Source: JAKZVK01 sp965248255
GTDB lineage: Bacteria; Acidobacteriota; Terriglobia; Bryobacterales; UBA6623
Assembly (NCBI GenBank): GCA_965248255.1
Contig: CBDFIW010000002.1
Span: 496,001 to 560,000, forward strand
Reading direction: 5' to 3'
DNA length: 64,000 nt
Shown: positions 53,532-62,648 of the stretch, piece after piece
Layout: each line of letters starts with the position of its first letter
Numbering within the stretch: position 1 is the stretch's first letter
Notes under the pieces: generated by a model
Database searches by the model: none
Told to the model about the DNA's origin: nothing
Seen by the model: only the letters and a program-made list of their open reading frames with translations
Made by a program: the position numbers and the translations under genes

Positions 53532-55352
53532 CTACTCTCGCGGAATCACCGGCAGCAGCACATGTGACGGCCGGGCCTTGCTGTGATGAATTGTCTGCGT
53601 GGCGATCTTCACCTTGTCGCTCTTGCCGAACGGCTCGCCGGTGTTGAGATGGCGGTTGAACTGTGGGAAGTGACTGCTGGTGACATCGACCCGGATGCGG
53701 TGTCCCGGCAGGAAGGCGTTGCTGCTGGCGAGCAAGTCGATCTCGAAGCGGTAGGCCGTGCCGGGCTCCATCAGTTTGGGCTTGTCCTGCCCCTCGCGAT
53801 GCCGGGCGCGTAGGATGCCCTCGGCGATGTTGTACGCCTTGCCGTCCGGATAGACGTCCACCAGCTTGGCGACCCAATCGGTGTCGACGGCATCGGACGA
53901 TGCATAGAGCACGACCCTGATCGGACCGGTGACGTCGATTTCTTCCTCGAGGAAGTCGGAGGTGTAGACAAGCACGTCGTTGCGTTTCTCGACCGGGAGC
54001 TGATCCACCGGACCGATAGGCGTGGGCGTCCCGCAGCAGTTGGCGCCGCCGTGACTCGGGACCGGGTGGTTCGGGTCGTAACGATAGCGGTCAACCGGCT
54101 CGTTTGCGCTGGGCTCGTCCCACGAAAGCCCGCCGTCACCGCGATAACTGTTGGCTTTGCCGTTGCTGTGGAAGTAGAGTTTCTTGTACCGCGTGTCGGG
54201 CAGCGGGAAGTCGTCGTGGAAGCGCCAGCGGTTCCTCCCCATCTGGAATAGGGTGACGGGCGGTTCGTCGGCGAGACCATTGTCGATGCCGTAGAGCCAG
54301 TGATCGTACCAACGAAGCTGGACGCTGTTTTCATCGACATGAGCCAGCGGGCCGAAGTCCAGGTCGCCATGTTCACGAGAGGGCCCGTGTCCCCAAGCGC
54401 CGACGAGCAAGCGAGTACCCTTGCGCGCGACTTCGGTCTTGGCGTGCTTGCTGGGGCCGGTGTAGCCGTTCAGCGTGCCCTGCAGCAGGATGTCGAACCA
54501 GCCGCCGGTGTTGTAGGCCGGCACCTCCATCTTGTCGAAGTGCTCCTCGACACTAACCCCCTTCCAATAGTCATCGTAGTCGGGATGCTCGATCCAATCA
54601 CGGTAGAACTTCGCGTTCCGGCCCACGAGCCTCGGCATGTCGATCAAGGGCAGATGCCAGATCACCTTGTCGTAACTGATGGCCTCCGGACCGCCTTGCA
54701 TCGTGTGCTGCCCCGTGTTTTGCATGACGTGCGATTCCTGCCGCACCGGCCCCCAACCAAACGCCAGCGAGAGCCGAAAGCCGCCGTTCAGTGTGAACGC
54801 GTGGTGATACCAACTTGTGGCTGCAACGTCGGGGAAGATCGCTGTTAAGTGCGGCGGCTGCAGGATCGCTGCCTGCCATTGGTCCGACCCCAGATACGAC
54901 CCGCCCTGCATGCCCACCTTGCCGTTCGACCAAGGCTGCTTGGCGGCCCACTCGACCGTGTCATAGCCGTCGACGAACTCGTACCGCGCCGGGTCCCAAG
55001 CACCCTGGGATTCATGACGGCCGCGCACGTCCTGGAAGACATAGACATAGCCGCGGCGGGCGAAGAACATCGCGGTCTTGTAGGACGACGGGAAGCGCTC
55101 GGTGCTGTAAGGCGTTCGCGAGACGAGAACAGGGTATCGGCCCTCTTTCTTCGGACGGTAGATGTCTGTGCGGAGGATCGTCCCGTCACGCATCGGCACT
55201 GCAATACGGTTCTCGACCACGATGTCATGGTTGGGCGGACGCGCCGGCGGAAACGTGACCTCGGGGTCGGCTTCAGCCAAGACGGCGGAGACGGCCATGC
55301 TGAATCCACAGACAACCGTCGCAAACCGAACAAGCCAAGCGGGCGGGTACAT
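53532..55352 (-). CDS. CocE/NonD-family hydrolase (X-Pro dipeptidyl-peptidase S15 type)
   Basis: A 606-residue secreted alpha/beta hydrolase. A signal peptide (VRFATVVCGFSMAVSAVLA) is followed by MRDGTILRTDIYRPKKEGRY and the nucleophile elbow GMQGGSYLGSDQWQA (Ser152). A helical cap and a C-terminal jelly-roll (PIRVVLYASSDAVDTDWVA, FLPGHRIRVDVTSSHFPQFN) complete the fold. Family members hydrolyse esters or X-Pro peptides. The ATG at 55352 is 9 nt after AAGGAGG, which favours it over the ATG at 55361. Confidence 0.92.
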   Translation of the reverse strand: MYPPAWLVRFATVVCGFSMAVSAVLAEADPEVTFPPARPPNHDIVVENRIAVPMRDGTILRTDIYRPKKEGRYPVLVSRTPYSTERFPSSYKTAMFFARRGYVYVFQDVRGRHESQGAWDPARYEFVDGYDTVEWAAKQPWSNGKVGMQGGSYLGSDQWQAAILQPPHLTAIFPDVAATSWYHHAFTLNGGFRLSLAFGWGPVRQESHVMQNTGQHTMQGGPEAISYDKVIWHLPLIDMPRLVGRNAKFYRDWIEHPDYDDYWKGVSVEEHFDKMEVPAYNTGGWFDILLQGTLNGYTGPSKHAKTEVARKGTRLLVGAWGHGPSREHGDLDFGPLAHVDENSVQLRWYDHWLYGIDNGLADEPPVTLFQMGRNRWRFHDDFPLPDTRYKKLYFHSNGKANSYRGDGGLSWDEPSANEPVDRYRYDPNHPVPSHGGANCCGTPTPIGPVDQLPVEKRNDVLVYTSDFLEEEIDVTGPIRVVLYASSDAVDTDWVAKLVDVYPDGKAYNIAEGILRARHREGQDKPKLMEPGTAYRFEIDLLASSNAFLPGHRIRVDVTSSHFPQFNRHLNTGEPFGKSDKVKIATQTIHHSKARPSHVLLPVIPRE

Positions 55353-55481
55353 AGGTGTCATCCTCCTTGTGCGACCCCACACAGTGTCTCGCAAAGACGC
55401 CAAGAGCGCCAGTCGTTTTGCTACCAAGAGCCTGACCGTGCAGCACCACCCTGTTGTGACTGAGTTGCCCAAATCAAATGG

Positions 55482-56333
55482 CTACCGGCCATCCAAATCC
55501 TGGTCGGGGAACCACAGCTTCTTGGCCGTGCCACCCACGATCGACGCACGCGCTTCGCTCGTTAGCGGCAACTCCTCAGTGTAGATGCGTAGGTGTTGAG
55601 CGTAGGTCAGCGTGGGCGAGTATTTCTCGATCGGGAAGTGCGCGCCCCACGCGCAGCGCTCGGGGCCGAATAAGTCGATGACTCTCAGCACCACCTCGTG
55701 AAAGCCGCGGCAAGGATAGCCGTCGGCGCATCCTTGGGGGCCGTTGGCGATGAACGACATCTTGACGTGACAGTTCTTGTGCTTCGAGAGCTTGGCCAGC
55801 GCCTGAAGCGTGGGCTCGACAGGGCCGTCCGCTTGCAAGCGCAAAGCATGATCGAGCGCCACGGGCAAGTCGGGGAAGTCGCGTAAGAGGCGTTCAGCCT
55901 GATCGGCCGGCTCGTGGCCGGTGAGCAGGTTGATTACGAGGCCGTTGTCGAGCGCTGCCTTCCAAAGTGCCCGCACGCCGGGGTGATCGAGCTGCCCGCC
56001 GCGGGCGGCGACGCTACGCATTCCCCGGACGCCGTACTCCCGTGCGAACTGTGTCAGTAGCCCGGGGCTGTGCGCGTCGTTGGGATCGAGCGTGCAGATC
56101 CCCGCGATCCAACTCGGATGCGCTTTCGCGGCATCGCAGATGAAGCGGTTGTCGAAGCGGTAGAACCCGCTCACCTGGACCGCGCACGCCCCGCCAACCC
56201 CATTCGCCTTCATCTCTTGGCGCAGGTGCTCGATCGTTCCCTTGCCTGCGGGAGGCCGCGCAGGGTTCTCCCGCGGCGGGTACTTGTGTTCATCGGGCGA
56301 GAACAGATGGGCGTGGGTATCGATGACCAGCAT
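55482..56333 (-). CDS. Amidohydrolase-fold protein with altered acidic site
   Basis: A 283-residue TIM-barrel hydrolase of the amidohydrolase 2 type. The metal motif VIDTHAHLFSPDEH opens the protein, and GVRGMRSVAARGG and VALDHALRLQ follow the family pattern. Near the end the usual WGSDFP-type motif reads WGAHFP, with His in place of the conserved catalytic Asp. The protein may still act by a different mechanism, or be a non-catalytic relative. It is 65 bp downstream of fabH on the same strand and upstream of the CocE hydrolase. Confidence 0.82.
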   Translation of the reverse strand: MLVIDTHAHLFSPDEHKYPPRENPARPPAGKGTIEHLRQEMKANGVGGACAVQVSGFYRFDNRFICDAAKAHPSWIAGICTLDPNDAHSPGLLTQFAREYGVRGMRSVAARGGQLDHPGVRALWKAALDNGLVINLLTGHEPADQAERLLRDFPDLPVALDHALRLQADGPVEPTLQALAKLSKHKNCHVKMSFIANGPQGCADGYPCRGFHEVVLRVIDLFGPERCAWGAHFPIEKYSPTLTYAQHLRIYTEELPLTSEARASIVGGTAKKLWFPDQDLDGR

Positions 56334-56398
56334 GCGGTCACCTCCTACTCAATCACTCTGCAGATGTCCGTTAGATGTCGAGTGGATCAGACGGCTAG

Positions 56399-57406
56399 CT
56401 AGTCATCCCAGCGCCACAGCGCTGCACCGGCGGTGAGACCCGCGCCGACAGCGGCCATCAGGGCGAGGTCGCCCTTCTTGAGTTTCCCTGTATCGAGGGC
56501 TTCGCGCGTGGCCAGCGGAATGGTCGCGCCGGTCGTGTTGCCGTAGCGGTCGACGATCACGACAGCTTTCTCGGGCGGTATTCCCAAGCGATCCGCCACC
56601 GCACTCACAATGCGGCCGTTGGCCTGGTGCAACAACAGAACATCCACGTCCTGGGGGTTCAGGCCGTTGCGCTCGAGAAGGGAAACGCAGACCTGGGACA
56701 TTTTCCGAATTGCATACTTGTAGACCTGCTGGCCTTCCTGGTGGACGTAGTGGAGCCGCTGCTGAACCGTCTCGCACGTGGCCGGCCGGCGGCTGCCCCC
56801 GGCCGGCATGCAAAGCCACTGCCCTCCGGAACCGTCGATCTCGTGCATGAAGTCGATGAGTCCCGTGTCTTCCTGCTCGGCAGGTTCCAGCAACATGGCG
56901 CCCGCCCCATCTCCAAACAGCACACAGGTGGCGCGGTCCTTGAAGTCAATGATCCGCGACATCGTGTCGGCGCCGATCACAAGTACACGCTCTTGTGTGC
57001 CGCTGGCGATCATCTGCGCGCCGGTGGTCAGCCCGTAGAGCAGACCCGAGCAGGCCGCGATTAAGTCGAACCCCCAAGCACCTTTGGCGCCGATGCGGTC
57101 CTGCACAAGGCAGGCCGTGGAGGGGAAGAACATGTCGGGCGTGACCGTGCAGACGATCACGGTTTCGATGTCATTGCCCGTGAGAGAGCGTTGCGCCAAG
57201 GCGACCTTAGCCGCCTCCACTGCCAGATCAGAAGTCGCCACATCCGCGTCGGCAATATGGCGGGTGCGGATGCCCGTACGGCTGACGATCCACTCGTCGG
57301 TGGTCTCGACCATCTTCTCGAGATCTGCGTTTGTCAGCGTGCGGGGTGGTACATAGCAGCCGACTGACGTGATGCGTACCCTGCGGACTTGGCGAATATC
57401 GGACAA
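56399..57406 (-). CDS. fabH: Beta-ketoacyl-ACP synthase III
   Basis: A 335-residue enzyme that starts fatty acid synthesis by joining acetyl-CoA (or branched starters) to malonyl-ACP. The catalytic triad is visible: Cys119 in FDLIAACSGLLYGLTTG, His in DVLLLHQANGRI and Asn in YGNTTGATIPLA. I chose the TTG at 57406 (LSDIRQVRRVRITSVG), because CCCAGGAGG is placed just upstream of it; a GTG at 57427 would place that site inside the coding region. Length and motifs are normal, so it is functional. Confidence 0.94.
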   Translation of the reverse strand: MSDIRQVRRVRITSVGCYVPPRTLTNADLEKMVETTDEWIVSRTGIRTRHIADADVATSDLAVEAAKVALAQRSLTGNDIETVIVCTVTPDMFFPSTACLVQDRIGAKGAWGFDLIAACSGLLYGLTTGAQMIASGTQERVLVIGADTMSRIIDFKDRATCVLFGDGAGAMLLEPAEQEDTGLIDFMHEIDGSGGQWLCMPAGGSRRPATCETVQQRLHYVHQEGQQVYKYAIRKMSQVCVSLLERNGLNPQDVDVLLLHQANGRIVSAVADRLGIPPEKAVVIVDRYGNTTGATIPLATREALDTGKLKKGDLALMAAVGAGLTAGAALWRWDD

Positions 57407-57650
57407 CGGACCTCCTGGGAATCGCACCCAATCGTGGCGGCCGGGCCTGCGTTCGGCTGCTGCGCGCTACGGTCTGCGCAACGGACGCGACCCTTGGGCG
57501 AAACCCCTATGATACAGCGAAGACGGAGCCGTGCCCGAGGGGCCACGGCGAGCGAGCACCGCCGGCTCTACACCCGTTGGTATCCCGCTCATTTCGCGCT
57601 CAGTCTCGCCCCGGTGTCACAATGGAAAGTCCGCCCGCCGCCGCGTTCCG

Positions 57651-58361
57651 ATGATCCAGACCGCGCTGCTGTTCGAAACCGTCGAGGACGTGTATCTGCG
57701 GGTTTTTCGCGCCTTGAAGCCACGCACGCGCACGCCCGAGGTCGCCGTCAAGTTCTATCCCTACGCGAATGTCGACAGCACGATCGAGTTGGATGACGAC
57801 CGCACGCGCTTGACCGTCAAGATCAGTGACCAGCTTGAAGGCGCGCCCGCGCCGGTGCAGGAAGCGTTGGCTCACATTCTGTTGCGGAAGCTATATAAGA
57901 AACCGATTCCACGCAAATACAGCCACCGCTACCGCTTGTACCTCAACCGTGCGGACGTGAGAAGAAAGGCGCTCTTGGTCCGCCAGATTCGCGGCCGTAA
58001 GCAGATCCTGTCCGCGCGGGGCCGTGTGTACGATTTGGACGAGATCTTCGACGGCCTCAACGCAAAGTTCTTCAACGGGCTGCTTGCGAAGCCCCAGCTT
58101 AGTTGGAGCCCCCGTAAGTCACGCAACATGCTCGGTCACTTCGACCCGGCCCACAACGCCATCATCATCAGCCGGCTGTTCGATCACGCCGACGTTCCCC
58201 GGTTCCTGGTCGAATACATCGTTTATCACGAGATGCTGCATCTGAAGTTCCCGGTCGAGTACGGTCGCACCCGGCGCCGCATTCACACGAAGGAGTTCCA
58301 AAAGAGCGAACGCAACTTCCCGCGGTACGCCGAGGCCGTCGAGTTGCTCAAGCGGCTTTGA
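57651..58361 (+). CDS. SprT-like zinc metalloprotease
   Basis: A protein of about 236 residues starting MIQTALLFETVEDVYLR. The SprT-like domain is at the C-terminus: KFFNGLLAKPQLSWSPRKSR, HNAIIISRLFDHADVPRFLV, the HExxH motif YHEMLHLKFP and a third ligand in RIHTKEFQ. SprT-like proteins are related to DNA-protein crosslink proteases and to M48-type metalloproteases. An upstream open frame to 57531 has no similarity. It is convergent with the dacB-like gene. Confidence 0.82.
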   Translation: MIQTALLFETVEDVYLRVFRALKPRTRTPEVAVKFYPYANVDSTIELDDDRTRLTVKISDQLEGAPAPVQEALAHILLRKLYKKPIPRKYSHRYRLYLNRADVRRKALLVRQIRGRKQILSARGRVYDLDEIFDGLNAKFFNGLLAKPQLSWSPRKSRNMLGHFDPAHNAIIISRLFDHADVPRFLVEYIVYHEMLHLKFPVEYGRTRRRIHTKEFQKSERNFPRYAEAVELLKRL

Positions 58362-58366
58362 CAGTG

Positions 58367-59995
58367 TTACCGGACGTCCGCCTCCTGACTCGCCTTTCCC
58401 TTGGCCGCTTGAGTAGTCTCGGGCCGCGCCTTCACCATGGCAAGGCAGATCTGATCCACCAAGCGGCGCACATACGAAATTGGCCCGCCGATGTTGTTGA
58501 CGTAGATCGAGAACGCCAAGTCGCGCTCGTCAACTGTGAGCGCGTAACCTGAGAGTGCCGCTACGTTGCTGAGGGTGCCCGTCTTGGCCTGAATCCGTCC
58601 ACGTGCTTGGGTGCGCGAGAAGCGCCAGTCGAGAGTGCCGTCGTCGCCCGCCACCGCCAGGCTTTGGCGGTAGAGGTCGCGGTGGGGCGAGGCCCACATG
58701 TGCCTCAAGAGCTTGACGGTCCCGGCGGGCGTAACCAGATTGTGTCGGGAAAGGCCGGAGGCATCCTTGGTTTTGAACTCCCAGGCCTTGAGATCCGCTT
58801 GCAACAAGAACGCTTTCAGCTCCGCTAATCCTGCTTCGAAACTGCCGACACCGAGCCCTACGTATCCCACCTCGCGGAGCAACATCTCGGCGTGGAGGTT
58901 CTGGCTCGTCTTGTTGATCACGGGCATGTAGTCAGCCAACGATGCCGACTGGATCGCTGCCAGAGTCGTGGCCTCGGGCCAGGGCTCCTGTGGCCGGCCC
59001 CGCTTGAGGCTTGCCATCTCGTGAGGCCATCGGTGCCGCGAGCCGGCCTCACCCGTCACCTCGATGCCCTGGCGCTCGAGTTCCTCTTTGAGGGCGAGGG
59101 CGGCATACAGCGCCGGGTCGTCTACGGCGATCGCGATGCTCCGCCCGCGAGATCGGATCGAGATCTGTCCCCAAAGTAGGACCGTTCTGGTCCCGGGTTC
59201 ACGGTCGGCCCTGAGAGAGCGGGCGACGGTCCTCGTCGGGGCAGTGCGTGTCTTGTTCTCGAACTCGAAGTATGGAATCCGCGGCTCAAGTGTCAGTCGC
59301 GCGGGACGGCCCGGTTGCCGGCCGGGGAGAACCCGCATTGTGATGACGTTGTCGTTGAACGACAGCGCACTGATAGGCGCACCGTAGCCCCACTTCGGAT
59401 CATCCGCTGACCACCCTGTTCCATGCGGCTGTCGCACATAGCGCGTATCGTCACCGATGACGGAGCCTTCGATGCGCTGCACGCCGCCCCCCGCGACCTG
59501 ACTGGCCAGTTCACTGATGGGCCGCAGAAGGTTCGGATGGAAGTTCGTCTTAGGATCGTAAGGTACCACCCGCGAGGAGAGGTTTGGGTCTCCTCCTCCA
59601 AGGAGAATGATGTCTCCGGTGAGGACGCCCGCCTCGTTGACCGCCGATGACGTGAGGACCGAGGTTGCGTGACGGTAATCGGGGCCGAGCCGAGAGAGTG
59701 CCAGCGCTGTCGAGAACAGCTTCTGGTTGGAGGCCGGTACGAACAACTTGTCGGCGTTCCGCTGGTAGAGGACGCTGCCGGTCGCGAGTTCCACGATTTC
59801 GATTCCCCAAAATGCCCGCTGCGCCGAGGTTCGGGCGAGGACTTTCTCGATCTGCTCCGCTAACGTGAGCTCCCTCTTGTCTTGAGCCGCCCAAGAGGTG
59901 GGTGAGATCAAGAGGCAGAGAAGAAACCCTGTAACGAGGCAGCCACGATTGGGCGGCCGTTGCACTGGCGATCGGAGTCTGCAACGAAGCGGCAC
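58367..59995 (-). CDS. dacB: D-alanyl-D-alanine carboxypeptidase/endopeptidase (PBP4, S13)
   Basis: A 542-residue secreted penicillin-binding protein. A signal peptide (GFLLCLLISPTSWAAQ) is followed by the SxxK motif VPASNQKLFSTALAL (Ser89, Lys92), the SxN motif KTSQNLHAEML and the KTG triad QAKTGTLSNVAALSG. These define class C PBP4-type enzymes, which cut peptidoglycan cross-links and trim stem peptides. The length is slightly above the E. coli protein because of the large insert usual in this family. Confidence 0.93.
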   Translation of the reverse strand: MPLRCRLRSPVQRPPNRGCLVTGFLLCLLISPTSWAAQDKRELTLAEQIEKVLARTSAQRAFWGIEIVELATGSVLYQRNADKLFVPASNQKLFSTALALSRLGPDYRHATSVLTSSAVNEAGVLTGDIILLGGGDPNLSSRVVPYDPKTNFHPNLLRPISELASQVAGGGVQRIEGSVIGDDTRYVRQPHGTGWSADDPKWGYGAPISALSFNDNVITMRVLPGRQPGRPARLTLEPRIPYFEFENKTRTAPTRTVARSLRADREPGTRTVLLWGQISIRSRGRSIAIAVDDPALYAALALKEELERQGIEVTGEAGSRHRWPHEMASLKRGRPQEPWPEATTLAAIQSASLADYMPVINKTSQNLHAEMLLREVGYVGLGVGSFEAGLAELKAFLLQADLKAWEFKTKDASGLSRHNLVTPAGTVKLLRHMWASPHRDLYRQSLAVAGDDGTLDWRFSRTQARGRIQAKTGTLSNVAALSGYALTVDERDLAFSIYVNNIGGPISYVRRLVDQICLAMVKARPETTQAAKGKASQEADVR

Positions 59996-60036
59996 GAGGA
60001 TCGGGGGACCGTATAGGATGACTGAGGAATCGGGGC

Positions 60037-61005
60037 TTAGAGTTTCTTCGCCATGTCCTTGGCGAAGTAAGTGAGAATCAAGTCCGCGCCGGCGCGCTTG
60101 ATCGACGTCAGCGATTCCTCCATGGCCCGGTCCAGGTCGAGCCAGCCGTTGCGCGCGGCGGCGACGATCATCGAATACTCGCCGCTGACCTGGTAGGCCG
60201 CGATCGGCAGGTCGAATTCCAACCTGGTCAACTGAATCACATCGAGATAAGGCAGCGCCGGCTTGACCATGATGATGTCCGCGCCTTCCTCGATATCGAG
60301 TTCAATCTCCCGCAGCGCCTCGCGCTGGTTGGCGGGGTCCATCTGATAACCGCGGCGGTCGCCGAACTGCGGCACCGAATCGGCCGCTTCTCGGAATGGT
60401 CCGTAGAACACCGATGCGTACTTCGCGGCGTAAGAAAGAATCGGCACTTTCGATAGGCCGTTTTCGTCAAGGACTGTGCGAATCGCGTCGACCCGGCCAT
60501 CCATCATATCCGACGGCGCGATGATGTCGGCCCCTGCCCGCGCCTGTGAAAGCGCCGTCTTTGAAAGAAGTTCAAGGGTTGCATCGTTGTCGACGTCCCC
60601 ATCCTCAAAGTGTCCGCAGTGGCCGTGACTGGTGTACTCGCAAAGGCAGCAGTCGGCAATGACCAACAGCTCCTTCGCTTCCTGCTTTACGGCGCGAATC
60701 GCCCGCTGAACGATGCCGTGCTCGTCATAGGCGCCCGAGCCTTCGGGATCCTTCGACTGGGGCAGGCCGAACAGGATAATGCCCGGTATTCCCAGGGCAG
60801 CCACCTCGCGGGCCTCACGGACTAGCTCATCCACCGACATCTGGTAGTTGCCCGGCATGGCGCCGATCTCGCGCCGAACGCCCTCGCCAGGGCAGATAAA
60901 CAATGGATAGATGAAATCCCTGGGTGAAAGGTTCGTCTCGCGCACCGCCGAGCGCAGCGTCTCATTGGCGCGCAAGCGGCGGGGGCGTTGGACGGGGAAA
61001 GCCAT
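60037..61005 (-). CDS. hemB: Porphobilinogen synthase (delta-aminolevulinate dehydratase)
   Basis: A 322-residue haem-pathway enzyme that joins two 5-aminolevulinates. The zinc region is ADCCLCEYTSHGHCGHFEDG with three Cys. The Schiff-base Lys residues are in ILSYAAKYASVFYGPF and DIIMVKPALPYLD. Other motifs are FICPGEGVRREIGAMPG, ISRFGLP-like LFGLPQSKDPEGSGA and ADIIAPSDMMDGRVDAIR. The start is ATG 61005. It is the zinc-dependent type. Confidence 0.96.
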   Translation of the reverse strand: MAFPVQRPRRLRANETLRSAVRETNLSPRDFIYPLFICPGEGVRREIGAMPGNYQMSVDELVREAREVAALGIPGIILFGLPQSKDPEGSGAYDEHGIVQRAIRAVKQEAKELLVIADCCLCEYTSHGHCGHFEDGDVDNDATLELLSKTALSQARAGADIIAPSDMMDGRVDAIRTVLDENGLSKVPILSYAAKYASVFYGPFREAADSVPQFGDRRGYQMDPANQREALREIELDIEEGADIIMVKPALPYLDVIQLTRLEFDLPIAAYQVSGEYSMIVAAARNGWLDLDRAMEESLTSIKRAGADLILTYFAKDMAKKL

Positions 61006-61346
61006 GGCTCTATTCTAGGCCGTCATGCCGAGGTGTCGTGCGGCGCAGGGCTCCACCCAGCTCCAACTCTTGCCCCCTTGCCCGTCCTGTGTCGTAGCCC
61101 GATGGCTGCGTCATCAGGTCCGCAGGCAGGCGCGTATGCCCGGTCACCGCCACCCTGCTGCGACAAGGCTCGCGAGCCGGCAACCTAAGCCTCTCGTCCC
61201 GCTGGCCGGTGAACGTTTCTGTTATTCTTTGGTTGAGATTGCCCGCGCTCTCAGCGACGTTGGCAAACGATGCCGGACCGGGCGGTCGTTGGCGTACGTG
61301 GCGGCCACCCCGGCTGCCGTCGTCCGAGAAAAGGTAGCGTTCAGTG
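61006..61346. other. Spacer between divergent hemB and yebC, no gene seen
   Basis: About 340 bp. Open frames here are short and unsupported. It must hold promoters for both genes; I see no clear boxes or hairpins. Confidence 0.45.
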
Positions 61347-62096
61347 ATGTCCGGCCACTCCAAATGGGCGACGATCAAACACAAAAAGGCGGCCACCGAC
61401 GCAAAACGGGGCAAGGTTTTCACGCGGCTAATCCGTGAGATCCAGATCGCCGCTCGTGAGGGCGGAGGAGAACCCGACTCCAACCCCCGCTTGCGTACCG
61501 CCATCGCCGGCGCCAAGGCCCAGAGCATGCCTCAGGACAACATCAAGAAAGCTATCCTGCGAGGGACGGGCCAACTCGAGGGGACTTCCTATGAAGAAAT
61601 CAGCTTCGAAGGCTACGGCCCGGCCGGTGTTGCCGTTCTAGTGGAGGTCGTCACCGACAACCGTAACCGCACCGTGAGCGAACTACGACATGCCTTCTCG
61701 AAGAATGGGGGAAACCTCGGTGAGAACGGGTGTGTCGCTTGGATGTTCGACAAGCAAAGCACAGTCGTCGTACCGAAAGAGGCGGCTGGTGAAGAGCGAC
61801 TCATGGAGATCGTCCTCAACGCGGGCGCCGAGGATCTGCGCGACGAAGGCGACAGTTGGCTCGTCGTCTCCCCGCCGGACGCGCACGAGGCGGTGTTCGA
61901 TGCGCTGAAAGGGGTGGGTATTGAGCCAACCGCCGCGGAGATCTCAATGCTGCCGCAGAGCACCGTCAAGGTCGAGGGTAAGAATGCCACGGCGGTACTT
62001 CGTATGATGGACCGCCTTGAGGATCACGACGACATCCAGAACGTTTACGCCAATTTCGACATTGAAGACAAGGAACTCGAAGCCCTGTCGGCTTGA
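61347..62096 (+). CDS. yebC: YebC/PmpR-family transcriptional regulator (TACO1-like)
   Basis: A 249-residue protein with the diagnostic start MSGHSKWATIKHKKAATDAK, followed by RGKVFTRLIREIQIAAREGG and the DPESNPRLR-type DSNPRLRTAIAGAKAQSMPQ. Later motifs are FEGYGPAGVAVLVEVVTDNR and DHDDIQNVYANFDI. YebC proteins bind DNA or, as in recent work on the TACO1 branch, help translation of proline stretches. The ATG at 61347 directly follows a GTG at 61344. It lies 42 bp before ruvC, a widely conserved pair. Confidence 0.95.
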   Translation: MSGHSKWATIKHKKAATDAKRGKVFTRLIREIQIAAREGGGEPDSNPRLRTAIAGAKAQSMPQDNIKKAILRGTGQLEGTSYEEISFEGYGPAGVAVLVEVVTDNRNRTVSELRHAFSKNGGNLGENGCVAWMFDKQSTVVVPKEAAGEERLMEIVLNAGAEDLRDEGDSWLVVSPPDAHEAVFDALKGVGIEPTAAEISMLPQSTVKVEGKNATAVLRMMDRLEDHDDIQNVYANFDIEDKELEALSA

Positions 62097-62138
62097 TGAA
62101 CAGCGAGCGCGTCGCTTGAGCGCTGGAGTGAGTAGCCG

Positions 62139-62648
62139 GTGAGAGTCGTCGGCATTGATTGCGGTTCCGAGCGGACTGGCTACGGCGTCATCGACAGCGA
62201 CGGGCGCCACCATCGGTTGGTCGGTTGCGGCGTCATTCGAACCTCGCCCAAGGCGGACTTTCCTTCACGTCTATACCATATCTATAAGAAATTAAAAGGT
62301 TTACTTGAATCAAAGACCCCTGATGGCGTGGCCATCGAGGGAGTCTTCTACGCAACAAACGTACGGACGGTGCTCAAGTTGGCGCAGGTGCGGGGGGTGG
62401 CCATGTTGGCGGCGGCGGAGCGGGGCCTGCCGGTTGGTGAGTACTCGCCGCTCGAGATCAAAGACAGTGTTGTCGGCTATGGCCGTGCCACCAAGGGGCA
62501 GGTGCAGACCATGGTGCAGTCGCTGCTGCGGCTCGAGGAGCCGATTGAATCCCATGACGCTGCTGATGCCCTGGCGGTGGCGATCTGCCATTCAGTACAC
62601 GCGGCAAGCCGAGCAAAGATCGCGTCGGGATTCAGCGCCCATGCATGA
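62139..62648 (+). CDS. ruvC: Crossover junction endodeoxyribonuclease RuvC
   Basis: A 169-residue Holliday-junction resolvase. The catalytic acids are Asp7 in VVGIDCGSERTGYGVI, Glu67 in VAIEGVFYATNVRT and the pair of Asp in ESHDAADALAVA. The start is the GTG at 62139. A short stretch (62273-62316) is clearly AT-rich compared with the rest, coding HIYKKLKGLLESK; this is normal RuvC sequence, so only the codon choice is unusual. ruvA and ruvB do not follow in the window. Confidence 0.95.
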   Translation: MRVVGIDCGSERTGYGVIDSDGRHHRLVGCGVIRTSPKADFPSRLYHIYKKLKGLLESKTPDGVAIEGVFYATNVRTVLKLAQVRGVAMLAAAERGLPVGEYSPLEIKDSVVGYGRATKGQVQTMVQSLLRLEEPIESHDAADALAVAICHSVHAASRAKIASGFSAHA

